A DNA stretch of 44,169 bases from Candidatus Kaiserbacteria bacterium (GTDB lineage: Bacteria > Patescibacteriota > Minisyncoccia > Phycocordibacterales > UBA2100): positions 1-44,169 of the forward strand of contig JACRFK010000005.1 of the NCBI GenBank assembly GCA_016217925.1, written 5' to 3'. The position numbers and the translations under genes were made by a program. Within the stretch, counting starts at the first letter, position 1. Each line of letters opens with the position of its first letter. The notes under the pieces were generated by a model that worked only from the letters and a program-made list of their open reading frames with translations, did no database searches and had not been told where the DNA came from. Shown here one piece after another: positions 33,923 to 43,165 of this stretch.

Positions 33923-34465
33923 TCAGTGCGTCTCAAATATCCCGCAGTGCGGGTCGATCTTTATTTTTTTACCGTTCACTTCCAACGATATCCATTGGTG
34001 GATGAAAAATATTGGAAAGAATGTTCTTTTGATGGCCACTTCTCCCTCACTGAAGTCTCCGGTGTTCACCAGGATGGATTTAAGCAGTCTATTCTGAGTA
34101 TGACACCAAAGAAACTGCTTCTTGTTCAGTAGTTCTCTTGTAGAAAAATCACCAAATTGAAAGACGGTCAACAAGCTTCGTATCCTGAAAGCGTCTGTGT
34201 ATCCGGTATACGTTCGTCGCATGTATGCATACGCGTTTCTGGCGGTCTGGAGAGCGTCGGCACCCCGTAGTTTGGACGACAGCTCTACCAATTCCGGATA
34301 CCGTTCAATTCTCGACCTCAGAAAATAGTTTGGATACAAGAAGTAGGGCCAAAGCTTGCAGAACAGTATGTATGTGGCAAAGAGATAAAGAATCGCTACT
34401 GCAAATTCCATATACAATGCAGACACTATACACCGACCCCGGGTTCTTTCATTCGGGGTTTCCAT
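33923..34465 (-). CDS. Membrane protein with transglutaminase-like C/H/D region
   Basis: N-terminal TM FAVAILYLFATYILFCKLW; FLWCHTQNRLLKSILV...FIHQWISLEVNGKKIKIDPHCG. Confidence 0.5.
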   Translation of the reverse strand: METPNERTRGRCIVSALYMEFAVAILYLFATYILFCKLWPYFLYPNYFLRSRIERYPELVELSSKLRGADALQTARNAYAYMRRTYTGYTDAFRIRSLLTVFQFGDFSTRELLNKKQFLWCHTQNRLLKSILVNTGDFSEGEVAIKRTFFPIFFIHQWISLEVNGKKIKIDPHCGIFETH

Positions 34466-34484
34466 ATGTATAATGCGCCTTTGT

Positions 34485-36425
34485 ATGGTTAATCCTGATA
34501 AACAAACACGCAAGCCCCGCGGGGGAGACGAGATGCCGAAGCCCGCAGGGGGCCCTTCGCTGTGGGTGCAGTTGGCGGCGGCCTTTGCCGTTTTTCTCGT
34601 GCTTTCGGTCGGATACTCATATGTCCGCCAATACATTGCTGCACAGGATGAGACAGTGCCGCTCTCGCAAATAGCGCAGGACATCACGGCGGGGACTATC
34701 ACATCGCTCGACGTTGCCGGCGATAAAATAACGGCGACGTACGCGGACAAGTCGACTAAGACCTCCCGCAAGGAAACGGAGAGCTCGCTCACACAGACGC
34801 TCTCCGACTATGGCATCGCTCCGGAAAAGATGGCGGCGGTAAAGATCGAAATAAAAGACGAAGGCGGGGTGCGCTTTTGGGCGCTCACGCTTCTGCCGAT
34901 ACTGGTACCAATCATGTTTCTTTTCGGCGTCATCTGGTACCTCTCGCGGCAGCTCCGCGGCGGCGCCGGCGGCATGCAGGCGTTTTCTTTCGGCAAATCA
35001 ATGGCGCGACTCGTGAATCCTGAAGATGAGGTGCAAAAAGTGACGTTCAAGGATGTCGCCGGCGCAAAGGAAGCGAAGAGTGAGCTTCTTGAAATAGTAG
35101 ACTTCCTCAAGAATCCCAAAAAATTCATACAGATAGGTGCGCGTATTCCGAAAGGCGTACTTCTCATGGGCGCACCGGGTACGGGCAAGACCTTGCTCGC
35201 GCGCGCGGTCGCGGGCGAAGCGGGCGTGCCGTTCTTCTCCATCTCCGGTTCGGAGTTCGTCGAGATGTTCGTCGGCGTGGGTGCATCGCGTGTGCGCGAC
35301 CTCTTCCTCACCGCAAAGAAAGCAGCGCCCGCGATAGTATTTATCGATGAGATCGACGCGGTGGGCCGCGTGCGCGGCACGGGTGTCGGCGGCGGCAACG
35401 ACGAGCGCGAGCAGACGCTCAATCAAATACTCGTCGAGATGGACGGCTTCGAGCCGAATGAAAAGGTCATCGTCATGGCGGCTTCCAACAGGCCTGATGT
35501 GCTTGATCCAGCGCTGTTGCGCCCCGGCCGATTCGACCGGCGCGTCATGATAGACCTGCCGGATCGCAAAGACCGCGAAGAAATCCTCAAGGTGCATGCG
35601 CGCCAGAAGCCGCTCGGTGCAGACGTGAAGCTCGTCGTTATCGCCGAGCGCACGCCTGGATTTAGCGGCGCCGACCTCGCGAGCCTCATGAACGAAGGCG
35701 CCATTCTTGCCGCCCGCGAAAATAGGAAAGAAATTACCCAATACGACCTCATCCGCTCAATAGAGAAAGTGATGCTCGGACCCGAACGCCGCTCGCACGT
35801 GCTCAACAAGAAAGAAAAAGAGATAACTGCGTATCACGAAGCGGGGCACGCGCTCGTCGCTTCGGTCTTGCCGTATGCCGACCCCGTGCACAAAATCTCC
35901 ATCATCTCGCGCGGACGTGCGGCGGGCTACACGCTCAAGCTGCCTTTCGAAGACCGCAAAATGCAGTCGCGCAAAGAATTCTTGGACGACATCGCGGTAT
36001 CGCTCGGCGGCTTCGTCGCGGAGAAAATGATATTCGACGACGTGACGACAGGCGCTTCGAACGACCTGCAGGTCCTCTCCGCTCTCGCGCGCAACATGGT
36101 TGCCCGCTACGGCATGTCAGACAAAATGGGCCCCATCGCCTTTGCGGCGTCAGCCCAGCGTGCGATATTCGGCGAAGGCGTCGAGAACGACCAGTCCTCG
36201 CAAGTCGTCGTCGCGGAGATTGATGCGGAGGTGAAGAAAATAATTTTGGCTGCACACAAAAAAGCGGAAGGCGTCCTCACAAAGAACCGCGCGGCACTCG
36301 ACGCCATCGCGCAGAAATTAGTGGAAGTGGAGACCCTCGAGCGCGCGGAATTTGAAAATATCCTGATAGCGAACGGCATCACACCCAAGAAAAAGGAGGA
36401 TATAGAACACGCCCCGTTGGCCTGA
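34485..36425 (+). CDS. ftsH: ATP-dependent zinc metalloprotease FtsH
   Basis: [56 protein letters not shown] zinc site. Confidence 0.98.
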   Translation: MVNPDKQTRKPRGGDEMPKPAGGPSLWVQLAAAFAVFLVLSVGYSYVRQYIAAQDETVPLSQIAQDITAGTITSLDVAGDKITATYADKSTKTSRKETESSLTQTLSDYGIAPEKMAAVKIEIKDEGGVRFWALTLLPILVPIMFLFGVIWYLSRQLRGGAGGMQAFSFGKSMARLVNPEDEVQKVTFKDVAGAKEAKSELLEIVDFLKNPKKFIQIGARIPKGVLLMGAPGTGKTLLARAVAGEAGVPFFSISGSEFVEMFVGVGASRVRDLFLTAKKAAPAIVFIDEIDAVGRVRGTGVGGGNDEREQTLNQILVEMDGFEPNEKVIVMAASNRPDVLDPALLRPGRFDRRVMIDLPDRKDREEILKVHARQKPLGADVKLVVIAERTPGFSGADLASLMNEGAILAARENRKEITQYDLIRSIEKVMLGPERRSHVLNKKEKEITAYHEAGHALVASVLPYADPVHKISIISRGRAAGYTLKLPFEDRKMQSRKEFLDDIAVSLGGFVAEKMIFDDVTTGASNDLQVLSALARNMVARYGMSDKMGPIAFAASAQRAIFGEGVENDQSSQVVVAEIDAEVKKIILAAHKKAEGVLTKNRAALDAIAQKLVEVETLERAEFENILIANGITPKKKEDIEHAPLA

Positions 36426-36470
36426 TAGCAAGCACCCGCGAACGGATGCCGCTCGCGGGACGATAGAGAC

Positions 36471-36662
36471 TCATAGGCGCGCCCCGTGGTCCTCTGGGAC
36501 GACGGGAAGCGAAGCCTCGACGAGGTAGTAGAAGCAGATAATGCCGGCGATGATAAGCAGTGTCAGCAAAAGCAGACCTAGCAGCTTTTGCCATATCGGC
36601 ACGTATTTTGCCCTCGCATGACTTTCGTCATGTGCATCAAGCAACGCCTTTGTTGTGGCCAT
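36471..36662 (-). CDS. Small single-TM protein (63 aa)
   Basis: QKLLGLLLLTLLIIAGIICFYYLVEA hydrophobic segment. Confidence 0.5.
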   Translation of the reverse strand: MATTKALLDAHDESHARAKYVPIWQKLLGLLLLTLLIIAGIICFYYLVEASLPVVPEDHGARL

Positions 36663-36720
36663 GAATACCCCCGTGATTGAACCGGGTCATACTGTAGCCG
36701 TACTTCGACGGCGCGTCAAT

Positions 36721-37827
36721 CTATCCCTTTATCTGCCAGTGTATCGTTTCGTTGCCGAGGCCGTGGACCGTGTTGCAGATAGGCCAGACTTTGACGCCCT
36801 CATCGGTCACGACAGGCTCGGTGGTTTGCCAGTCCTTTTTTACAAGTGTAATTGTTTCCGCGCTCGGCTCGACGCCGTAGAAGCGCGGGCCGTTTACTGA
36901 TACGAAGCTCTCCAGTTTATCGAGTGCGCCAAGCTCATCAAAAATCTGTGTGTAGAGCTCGAGTGCGACGGGGGAGTTGAAGACGCCAAATACGCAACAT
37001 GAAGAAAATTTCTTTGACTCCGGATGGGGCGCCGAGTCAGTACCCGCGAAAACAAAGGGAAGACCTTTCGTCGCGATGTCGCGCACGCGCTCGCGGTCGT
37101 CGCTCGTTTTCACAAGCGGCTTCATATGAATGAGCGTGCGATAGCCGCCGGAAAACGCCTGCCGTCGGTCGTACATAAGGTGTGTCGGCGTCACTGTTGC
37201 GACGAGACGGCCCTCTTTGCCGTTCTTCTCGATGAAATCCACCGCCTGTGCCGAGCTCATGTGTTCGAGCGAGACTTTGAGCTTCGGATATGTTTCCAAT
37301 AGTCGCGGCAAAACGTCGGCAATAAAAAGCCGTTCGCCGTCGTACGGGTCCTCTTCCTCGCCATGCTCGTTGAGGTGTACTTCTCCGTGAAGCAAAAGCG
37401 GCATGCCCACGCGCTCCATTTCTTTAAGCACGTCTTTTGCTTCGAGGATGTCGCGGTAACCCCATTGCGAATTTGTCGTCGCGCCATACGGATATGATTT
37501 CACCGCATAGATCTTCGTACCTTCTGCACCGATGGCGGCACGCTCAATTTCCTGCGGCGTAAGACCTTTGGTTAGATACATCGTCATCAACGGTTCAAAC
37601 AACGTTCTAACATTTTGCAAAACGTTTGAATGTTGCAGAGCCGCTAAAATTTCATTTTTGTACTCAATGGCCGCATCAAGTGTATCAATCGGCGGATCGG
37701 TATTCGGCATTACGATCGCTTTATCGAAACGTGTTGCAGTGTACGGCGTTACGGCCCGCAGCATGGCTCCGCGGCGCAGATGCACATGCGCGTCGAACGG
37801 TTTCTTGATGGTTATTGTGTCAGTCAT
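36721..37827 (-). CDS. pyrC: Dihydroorotase (PyrC type)
   Basis: FDAHVHLRRGAMLRAVTPYTATRFDKAIVMPNTDPPIDTLDAAI; GTDSAPHPESKKFSSCCVFGVFNSPVAL. Confidence 0.95.
   Translation of the reverse strand: MTDTITIKKPFDAHVHLRRGAMLRAVTPYTATRFDKAIVMPNTDPPIDTLDAAIEYKNEILAALQHSNVLQNVRTLFEPLMTMYLTKGLTPQEIERAAIGAEGTKIYAVKSYPYGATTNSQWGYRDILEAKDVLKEMERVGMPLLLHGEVHLNEHGEEEDPYDGERLFIADVLPRLLETYPKLKVSLEHMSSAQAVDFIEKNGKEGRLVATVTPTHLMYDRRQAFSGGYRTLIHMKPLVKTSDDRERVRDIATKGLPFVFAGTDSAPHPESKKFSSCCVFGVFNSPVALELYTQIFDELGALDKLESFVSVNGPRFYGVEPSAETITLVKKDWQTTEPVVTDEGVKVWPICNTVHGLGNETIHWQIKG
37600..37635 (-). repeat. 36-nt coding palindrome (QHSNVLQNVRTL) inside pyrC
   Basis: CAACGTTCTAACATTTTG|CAAAACGTTTGAATGTTG near-palindrome; excision leaves EILAAL|FEPLMT. 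Confidence 0.7.
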
Positions 37828-37834
37828 GCCGAAA

Positions 37835-37973
37835 GTATACCCCGATAGTAGATGTTGGCGAGGCGCGAAGCGCAGTCGCTAAGGAATGCTAGATTTGAAA
37901 ACCATTGTCAGCGTTCGCGGTCCGTACCCTCGCTCCAGAGAAGACTATCGCCAACATTCACTACGGGGTATAC
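37835..37973. repeat. Inverted-repeat element in divergent pyrC/malic enzyme promoter region
   Basis: GTATACCCCGATAGTAGATGTTGGCGA (37835-37861) vs TCGCCAACATTCACTACGGGGTATAC (37948-37973). Confidence 0.65.
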
Positions 37974-37983
37974 ACTGTCGGAC

Positions 37984-39189
37984 ATGGCAAAAAAGGATGT
38001 CTCATCCGCCAAAGGCGGACCCCCCTCCGGCGGGAAACTTGCTCAAACAGCTCTCGCACTCCACAAAAAGCTCGGCGGCAAAATCCGTATCATGCCCGCG
38101 GCACCTGTGCGCAACCGTGCTGACCTCTCCCTCGTCTACACACCCGGTGTCGCGGCGGTCTCTTCGTACGTTGCGAAATATCCGCAGGAAGCCCGCGACT
38201 ACACGATAAAAGGTCGCATGGTCGCCGTTATCTCCGACGGCTCCGCCGTGCTTGGTCTCGGCAATATCGGTGCCCTGGGCGCCTTGCCGGTCATGGAAGG
38301 GAAGTGTGCGCTTTTCAAGACGTTTGCCGGAGTTGATGCGTTTCCCATCGTCCTCGACACTACTCCGCTAAAGCTTCGAAGTGCAAGCACACAGGAGGAA
38401 ATAGATTTTATCGTTCAAACAGTTATCGCCATTGCCCCCGCGTTCGGCGGCATCAATCTTGAAGACATCGGCGCACCGAAGTGTTTTGAAATAGAAAAAC
38501 GCATCTCTGATGCACTCGACATCCCGGTCATGCACGACGACCAGCACGGCACCGCTATCGTCGTCTTGGCGGGTATGATAAATGCGCTCAAAGTCGTCGG
38601 CAAGAAAATGTCTTCGGCGAAGTTCGTAATCCTCGGCGCGGGGGCCGCGGGGACGGCGACCGCAAAGCTTCTGCATGTCGCGGGAGCAAAAAACATCGTC
38701 GTGCTCGATAGTAAAGGCATCGTTGACTCCAAACGCCCCGAGCCGCACAAACGCGAGCTTGCAAAATTCAATACGAGAAACGTGAGAGGAGGATTGCGCG
38801 AGGCACTCACCGGTGCCGACGTCTTGCTCGGCGTTTCTGGTCCCAATCTGGTGAAAGCGGAAGATATCCGGCTCATGGCGAAGAAGGCGATAGTCTTCGC
38901 GATGGCGAATCCGACACCTGAGATCATGCCGGACGAGGCGAAGCGAGGGGGAGCGATGGTCGTCGGTACCGGCCGCTCGGATTTCCCGAACCAGATAAAT
39001 AATTCGCTCGCATTTCCCGGCATTTTCCGCGGTGCGCTCGACCACGGCGTAACGAAAATTACCGATGAGATGAAAGTGAAAGCGGCAAAAGCGATAGCCG
39101 CACTCGTCAAAAAGCCGACCGCCAACTACGTCATTCCAGACATGTTCGACAGACGCGCTCCTCTCGCGGTCGCCAAAGTGATACGCTGA
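37984..39189 (+). CDS. NAD-dependent malic enzyme
   Basis: ADLSLVYTPGVAAVS...AVISDGSAVLGLGNIGALGALPVMEGKCALFKTFAGVDAFPI...VMHDDQHGTAIVVLAG. Confidence 0.93.
   Translation: MAKKDVSSAKGGPPSGGKLAQTALALHKKLGGKIRIMPAAPVRNRADLSLVYTPGVAAVSSYVAKYPQEARDYTIKGRMVAVISDGSAVLGLGNIGALGALPVMEGKCALFKTFAGVDAFPIVLDTTPLKLRSASTQEEIDFIVQTVIAIAPAFGGINLEDIGAPKCFEIEKRISDALDIPVMHDDQHGTAIVVLAGMINALKVVGKKMSSAKFVILGAGAAGTATAKLLHVAGAKNIVVLDSKGIVDSKRPEPHKRELAKFNTRNVRGGLREALTGADVLLGVSGPNLVKAEDIRLMAKKAIVFAMANPTPEIMPDEAKRGGAMVVGTGRSDFPNQINNSLAFPGIFRGALDHGVTKITDEMKVKAAKAIAALVKKPTANYVIPDMFDRRAPLAVAKVIR
38005..38037 (+). repeat. 33-nt coding palindrome (SAKGGPPSGGK) copy 3
   Basis: TCCGCCAAAGGCGGACCCCCCTCCGGCGGGAAA in N-terminus of malic enzyme. 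Confidence 0.7.
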
Positions 39190-39195
39190 TTTGGC

Positions 39196-40983
39196 ATGGG
39201 ATCTGAAGCACCGCGTCCCAGACAGCACGACAGACGGGATACACTTGCCGCCAAGTTTCTTGATATTCACGACCTCAGCGCGAATCTAAATTTCTCGGTT
39301 GAAAACGCGCCGGGTTCGCCTGCCGCACTTCCAAGAGCGATATCCCTCCACATGCTTCCGATGAAGGATGTTCCGCTTCTTGCGAAGAGGAGGGAATTTA
39401 GAGCAGGACTCGCGAAGTTGGCAGAACGATTGACTTCGGATGACCGATTCCGCAATGTTGAACGTATCGATGCAACCTCGTGGGCGGTCACAATGAGTCC
39501 TGAACTGCTTGAACAACTTGGTTTTAGCGTTGATAGAGAGAGTACTAAGCAATACAGCCAAAAAAAAGTCGCAGATTACGACAAACTCCACAAGCGGCTC
39601 ATCAGACTGTTTCTTGTGGAGAAGCAAAACAGAGGAGTCAAAGCAACGCATGCATGGATGACCCGCGAAGATTTGCTCGCCAATGAGAAATATAATCCGA
39701 TCGGAACGACTACGGAGGAGGGCGGGGACAGTTTGGAAAGATTGACGGAGAAAAATCAGAATTTTTTGGAGCAAATTTCTTCCGCACGCACCTTTCAGCA
39801 ACTTATTTGGGGTGTCGAAGCAGCTGCCGTAGAGTCCGGAGACGGCGCAAAAGTTTTGAATGACAACGGCGGGACTGTTTCAGCCGGGAAGTTGTTGCGG
39901 GAACTCACACGTGTTGATACTGAGGAAGAGCGGGGGGACCCCAACGACTTGGAAACGGTACGTCAGATAAAACCGCTTCAGAGAAAAGTATTGGATATCC
40001 GTTCAGCTCGCGCTTCGCTCAATGCGATATACAGAGATGCGCGCACGCAGTGGCAGACGCCGATAAGCGACGAGTACTTTTCTATCCACGCCATCAATAG
40101 GAAAGAGTTTAACGAAAAGAACGGGCTTCCGGCGCCTGAAGATACGATACCCATCTGGATTGCGCCCGGATTCAGGGTTGGCGCCGAGGCATTGAGAAGA
40201 AATGCGGTCGGCATGTCCGAGCTCGACCACTCCGTTGCTACGTATGTCGTAGATCCTCGCAACGAAGCCACCGATTCCCGATATACATTCCCGCCCAACA
40301 TCCCTGCACTGACTAAAATGCATGCCAGCGCTCTCCTTACGGCAATAGAAGCCGGCAGTAAAAATATATTTAGAGGAGAAGAAAAGGTGAATGTTTTGGG
40401 GTATTCGAACGGTGCCATCAATGCGATCGTCGCTGCAATGGCACTGCCGGAAAGATTTAATAAAATAATTCTGGTCAATCCGGCGGGGCTGACGGATCTC
40501 AATGACCCGTACTTACTGCGATTCTTGAAACTTTCGGCGAAATCATTTACGCACGGAAAACAGGTTTTAACAGAGGCGGGTCTGAAGCCGGCTCAATCAC
40601 GACTCACACAACTTGCGGATATGGGCGGGCCTGATATGGAAGTCGATAAACCGCGTGACCTGTATGAAGAGTTTTCTGCAGAGATGAATGAAATTGGCAA
40701 AAAAGGCGGACTAAGAGCTGCAATTGATACGGCGAGCGCCATCAGCCAAGCAGACCTCATTCCCATGATTCAATATCTCACCGAGCGTGGCGTGAAAATA
40801 GAGATACTTGCGGCGGAGGGTGATCCGATGTTTTCCGAAAAACAAATTGAAGAGTCCGGAAGAAAAGCCGGTGTCCCTGTCGTTACGCTTGCAGGGGCAC
40901 ATGCAAATGTCGGCTTCAGTCCGGGAGCGATGGCCGAGATATATATCGACGCATTTAAGGATATGGACGAGCAGGCCGCATAG
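39196..40983 (+). CDS. Large hypothetical protein with C-terminal alpha/beta-hydrolase fold
   Basis: KVNVLGYSNGAINAIVAAMALPERFNKIILVNPAGL nucleophile elbow; catalytic-His candidate LAGAHANVGFSP. Confidence 0.65.
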   Translation: MGSEAPRPRQHDRRDTLAAKFLDIHDLSANLNFSVENAPGSPAALPRAISLHMLPMKDVPLLAKRREFRAGLAKLAERLTSDDRFRNVERIDATSWAVTMSPELLEQLGFSVDRESTKQYSQKKVADYDKLHKRLIRLFLVEKQNRGVKATHAWMTREDLLANEKYNPIGTTTEEGGDSLERLTEKNQNFLEQISSARTFQQLIWGVEAAAVESGDGAKVLNDNGGTVSAGKLLRELTRVDTEEERGDPNDLETVRQIKPLQRKVLDIRSARASLNAIYRDARTQWQTPISDEYFSIHAINRKEFNEKNGLPAPEDTIPIWIAPGFRVGAEALRRNAVGMSELDHSVATYVVDPRNEATDSRYTFPPNIPALTKMHASALLTAIEAGSKNIFRGEEKVNVLGYSNGAINAIVAAMALPERFNKIILVNPAGLTDLNDPYLLRFLKLSAKSFTHGKQVLTEAGLKPAQSRLTQLADMGGPDMEVDKPRDLYEEFSAEMNEIGKKGGLRAAIDTASAISQADLIPMIQYLTERGVKIEILAAEGDPMFSEKQIEESGRKAGVPVVTLAGAHANVGFSPGAMAEIYIDAFKDMDEQAA

Positions 40984-41032
40984 TTCGCTCTCACTCTCGA
41001 AAGTCATCTTTTAGCAAGATATACTGGAGGGT

Positions 41033-41269
41033 ATGGACCCGATGCAGCTTGCCCAGTTGAAACGTCAGGCCGAATGGTACGCCGAACAGACGCGACACAG
41101 CGAACAGGATTTTCAGACCGCCGAGCTTGCCCTGGAGAACGCGAAGAAGAAAGTGGAAGAGGCAAAAAAGAAACTCGCGGAGAACAAGCGGAAGCTCAAC
41201 GTCTTTCATCAGGATGTAGCGCGCGGGGAAGCGGAGATGCGTAAGAGTATAGCGGACGCCCGCCACTAG
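41033..41269 (+). CDS. Small coiled-coil protein (78 aa)
   Basis: Heptad-like FQTAELALENAKKKVEEAKKKLAENKRKL; TATACT-7nt-ATG. Confidence 0.6.
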   Translation: MDPMQLAQLKRQAEWYAEQTRHSEQDFQTAELALENAKKKVEEAKKKLAENKRKLNVFHQDVARGEAEMRKSIADARH

Positions 41270-41306
41270 CATTGCATAGCGTGTACGTTCTATAATCGAG
41301 CTTCAT

Positions 41307-41377
41307 GCGCCCATAGCTCAATGGTAGAGCGATCGTCTTATACACGATTGATCCAGGTTCGATCCCTGGTGGGCGTA
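41307..41377 (+). tRNA. tRNA with UAU anticodon by loop position (tRNA-Ile candidate)
   Basis: GCGCCCA/TGGGCGT acceptor, GCTC..GAGC D arm, ATCGT-CTTATAC-ACGAT anticodon arm, CCAGG-TTCGATC-CCTGG T arm; CCA not encoded. Confidence 0.88.
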
Positions 41378-41440
41378 CAAAGATGAATCCCGTGTGCATT
41401 TCGGAGTTGCGCCGTTTAGGTGCCGTGCAACAATGTCCCC

Positions 41441-43162
41441 ATGACACATGCCTTCAGGTCTTCTGTGTTACTAGCCTTCGCATTTGTCGCAGGGCTTGTT
41501 CTTCTCCCACACATAGGTTTCGCGGCGCAGGTCACGGTAACGATGGCGAATGGTTCGTTCTATCCTCCCAACATAACGGTCAATGCAGGGGATGCCGTGA
41601 CGTGGGTGAACAACGACAGCCGACCGCATACCGCGACATCCAATTCCGGGAATTTTGACAGTGGCACGATACCATCGGGCCAAAGCTACGGAGCCATCTT
41701 TAATACCCCAGGAACGTACCCGTACCGCTCGACGCTTGATGTCGCACCGAACGGCCCAAGCATGACAGGCACCATAACGGTTCTTGCCTCCGGGGCGACC
41801 TATACCAACACGACGGGAAACCCCACTTTGGAGGCTCAATTGCGGGCACAGGCGCAGGCATTGCTTGCACAAGTTACGGCGCTTCAAGCCCAGTATGGAG
41901 GGAACGCCACAGCCTATCCAGGCACGGTTACTGTGGACTCGAGTGCGTGCCCGAATATCGGCAGGACGTTGCGTCGCGGCATTTCGGGAGACGACGTACT
42001 TCGTCTGCAAAAGTTCCTCGCACGCGACCCGTCTGTCTATCCAGAGGCTGTCGCGAGCGGATATTACGGAGCCCTCACTGAACGAGCAGTACAAAGATGG
42101 CAAGTGAAATACAATATCGTTTCATCGGGTACGCCGACGACGACCGGGTATGGAGTCGTCGGTCCGCGTACCGCCGCGGCCATCGCGCTCCTGTGTTCAA
42201 CGGGAGGTTACGGAGGAGTCGTCGGCCCCGGTGGACAAGGGCCCGTCGGCGGATTTATTACCGTCTCTCCGATCTCAGGCGCCGCTCCACTTACGGTGAA
42301 TGTGACTGCAACGGTCAATACCGCAAATTCATGCGGTGGTGCTATCTATACACTTGAGTTTGGTGACAACACCCCTCCGCAGCAGATACCGGTATCAGCC
42401 GGCAACTGCGGACAACTCAACCAGACCTACCCGCACACATACCAGTACGGTGGCACGTACCAGATCAAACTTTCCGCCGGCACGCATTCGACGACGGCGA
42501 CTGTTACCGTGACGGGCCCGGCGGCCCCTCCTCCACCGGTCTTTACACCCGGACTTCCTAGCGAGACCTTCGGCGCTAGCCCCACGTCGGGCTCGGCACC
42601 GCTCACGGTCACCTTCGCGGGGGTCGTAAACAGCAACGACGCGGGCTTCTGCATTGGCGGCTGCGCGTCGGCCTTGGATTTCGGTGACGGCACTATGGCT
42701 TCCGTCAAGTTGCCCGCATCAATTGGCGGTTGGCTCAACTACAGCGTGACACACACATACACGCAAAGCGGCGGGTACCGCGCGACCCTCTATCAGGGAG
42801 GGGCGGGTTCTGCTCAGCCGAAGGTGGGGACGGTGACTATCACCGTCACTCCGCCTCCGCCTCCGCCTACACCGGGCGATTATACATATAGTCCACCGAC
42901 CCCGACGTCGTCAGGTGGCGACCCGCTCGCGTTCAGTATCCAATTCGACCTTCCCGCTCCGTGCACAGGCTACCAGGTCTCGTGGGGGGATGGCTCGCCT
43001 AATTCCGTACAACAAGACGGAGGTGCCACGTGCACACAACAGGCACCGCTCATCAAAACACTCTCGCATACCTATGCGGTGGGCGGGAATTACACCGTCG
43101 TCGTGAAGCGTGGGGCCACGCTCGCGCGCACCGACGACCTCTCCTTCAGGATAGTGAACTAA
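41441..43162 (+). CDS. Secreted surface protein: cupredoxin-like + PG_binding_1 + PKD-like domains
   Basis: Signal peptide; VTMANGSFYPPNITVNAGDAVTWVNNDSRPHTATS; LRRGISGDDVLRLQKFLARDPSVYPEAVASGYYGALTERAVQRWQ; repeated FGDGT..HTY. Confidence 0.82.
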   Translation: MTHAFRSSVLLAFAFVAGLVLLPHIGFAAQVTVTMANGSFYPPNITVNAGDAVTWVNNDSRPHTATSNSGNFDSGTIPSGQSYGAIFNTPGTYPYRSTLDVAPNGPSMTGTITVLASGATYTNTTGNPTLEAQLRAQAQALLAQVTALQAQYGGNATAYPGTVTVDSSACPNIGRTLRRGISGDDVLRLQKFLARDPSVYPEAVASGYYGALTERAVQRWQVKYNIVSSGTPTTTGYGVVGPRTAAAIALLCSTGGYGGVVGPGGQGPVGGFITVSPISGAAPLTVNVTATVNTANSCGGAIYTLEFGDNTPPQQIPVSAGNCGQLNQTYPHTYQYGGTYQIKLSAGTHSTTATVTVTGPAAPPPPVFTPGLPSETFGASPTSGSAPLTVTFAGVVNSNDAGFCIGGCASALDFGDGTMASVKLPASIGGWLNYSVTHTYTQSGGYRATLYQGGAGSAQPKVGTVTITVTPPPPPPTPGDYTYSPPTPTSSGGDPLAFSIQFDLPAPCTGYQVSWGDGSPNSVQQDGGATCTQQAPLIKTLSHTYAVGGNYTVVVKRGATLARTDDLSFRIVN

Positions 43163-43165
43163 CCT

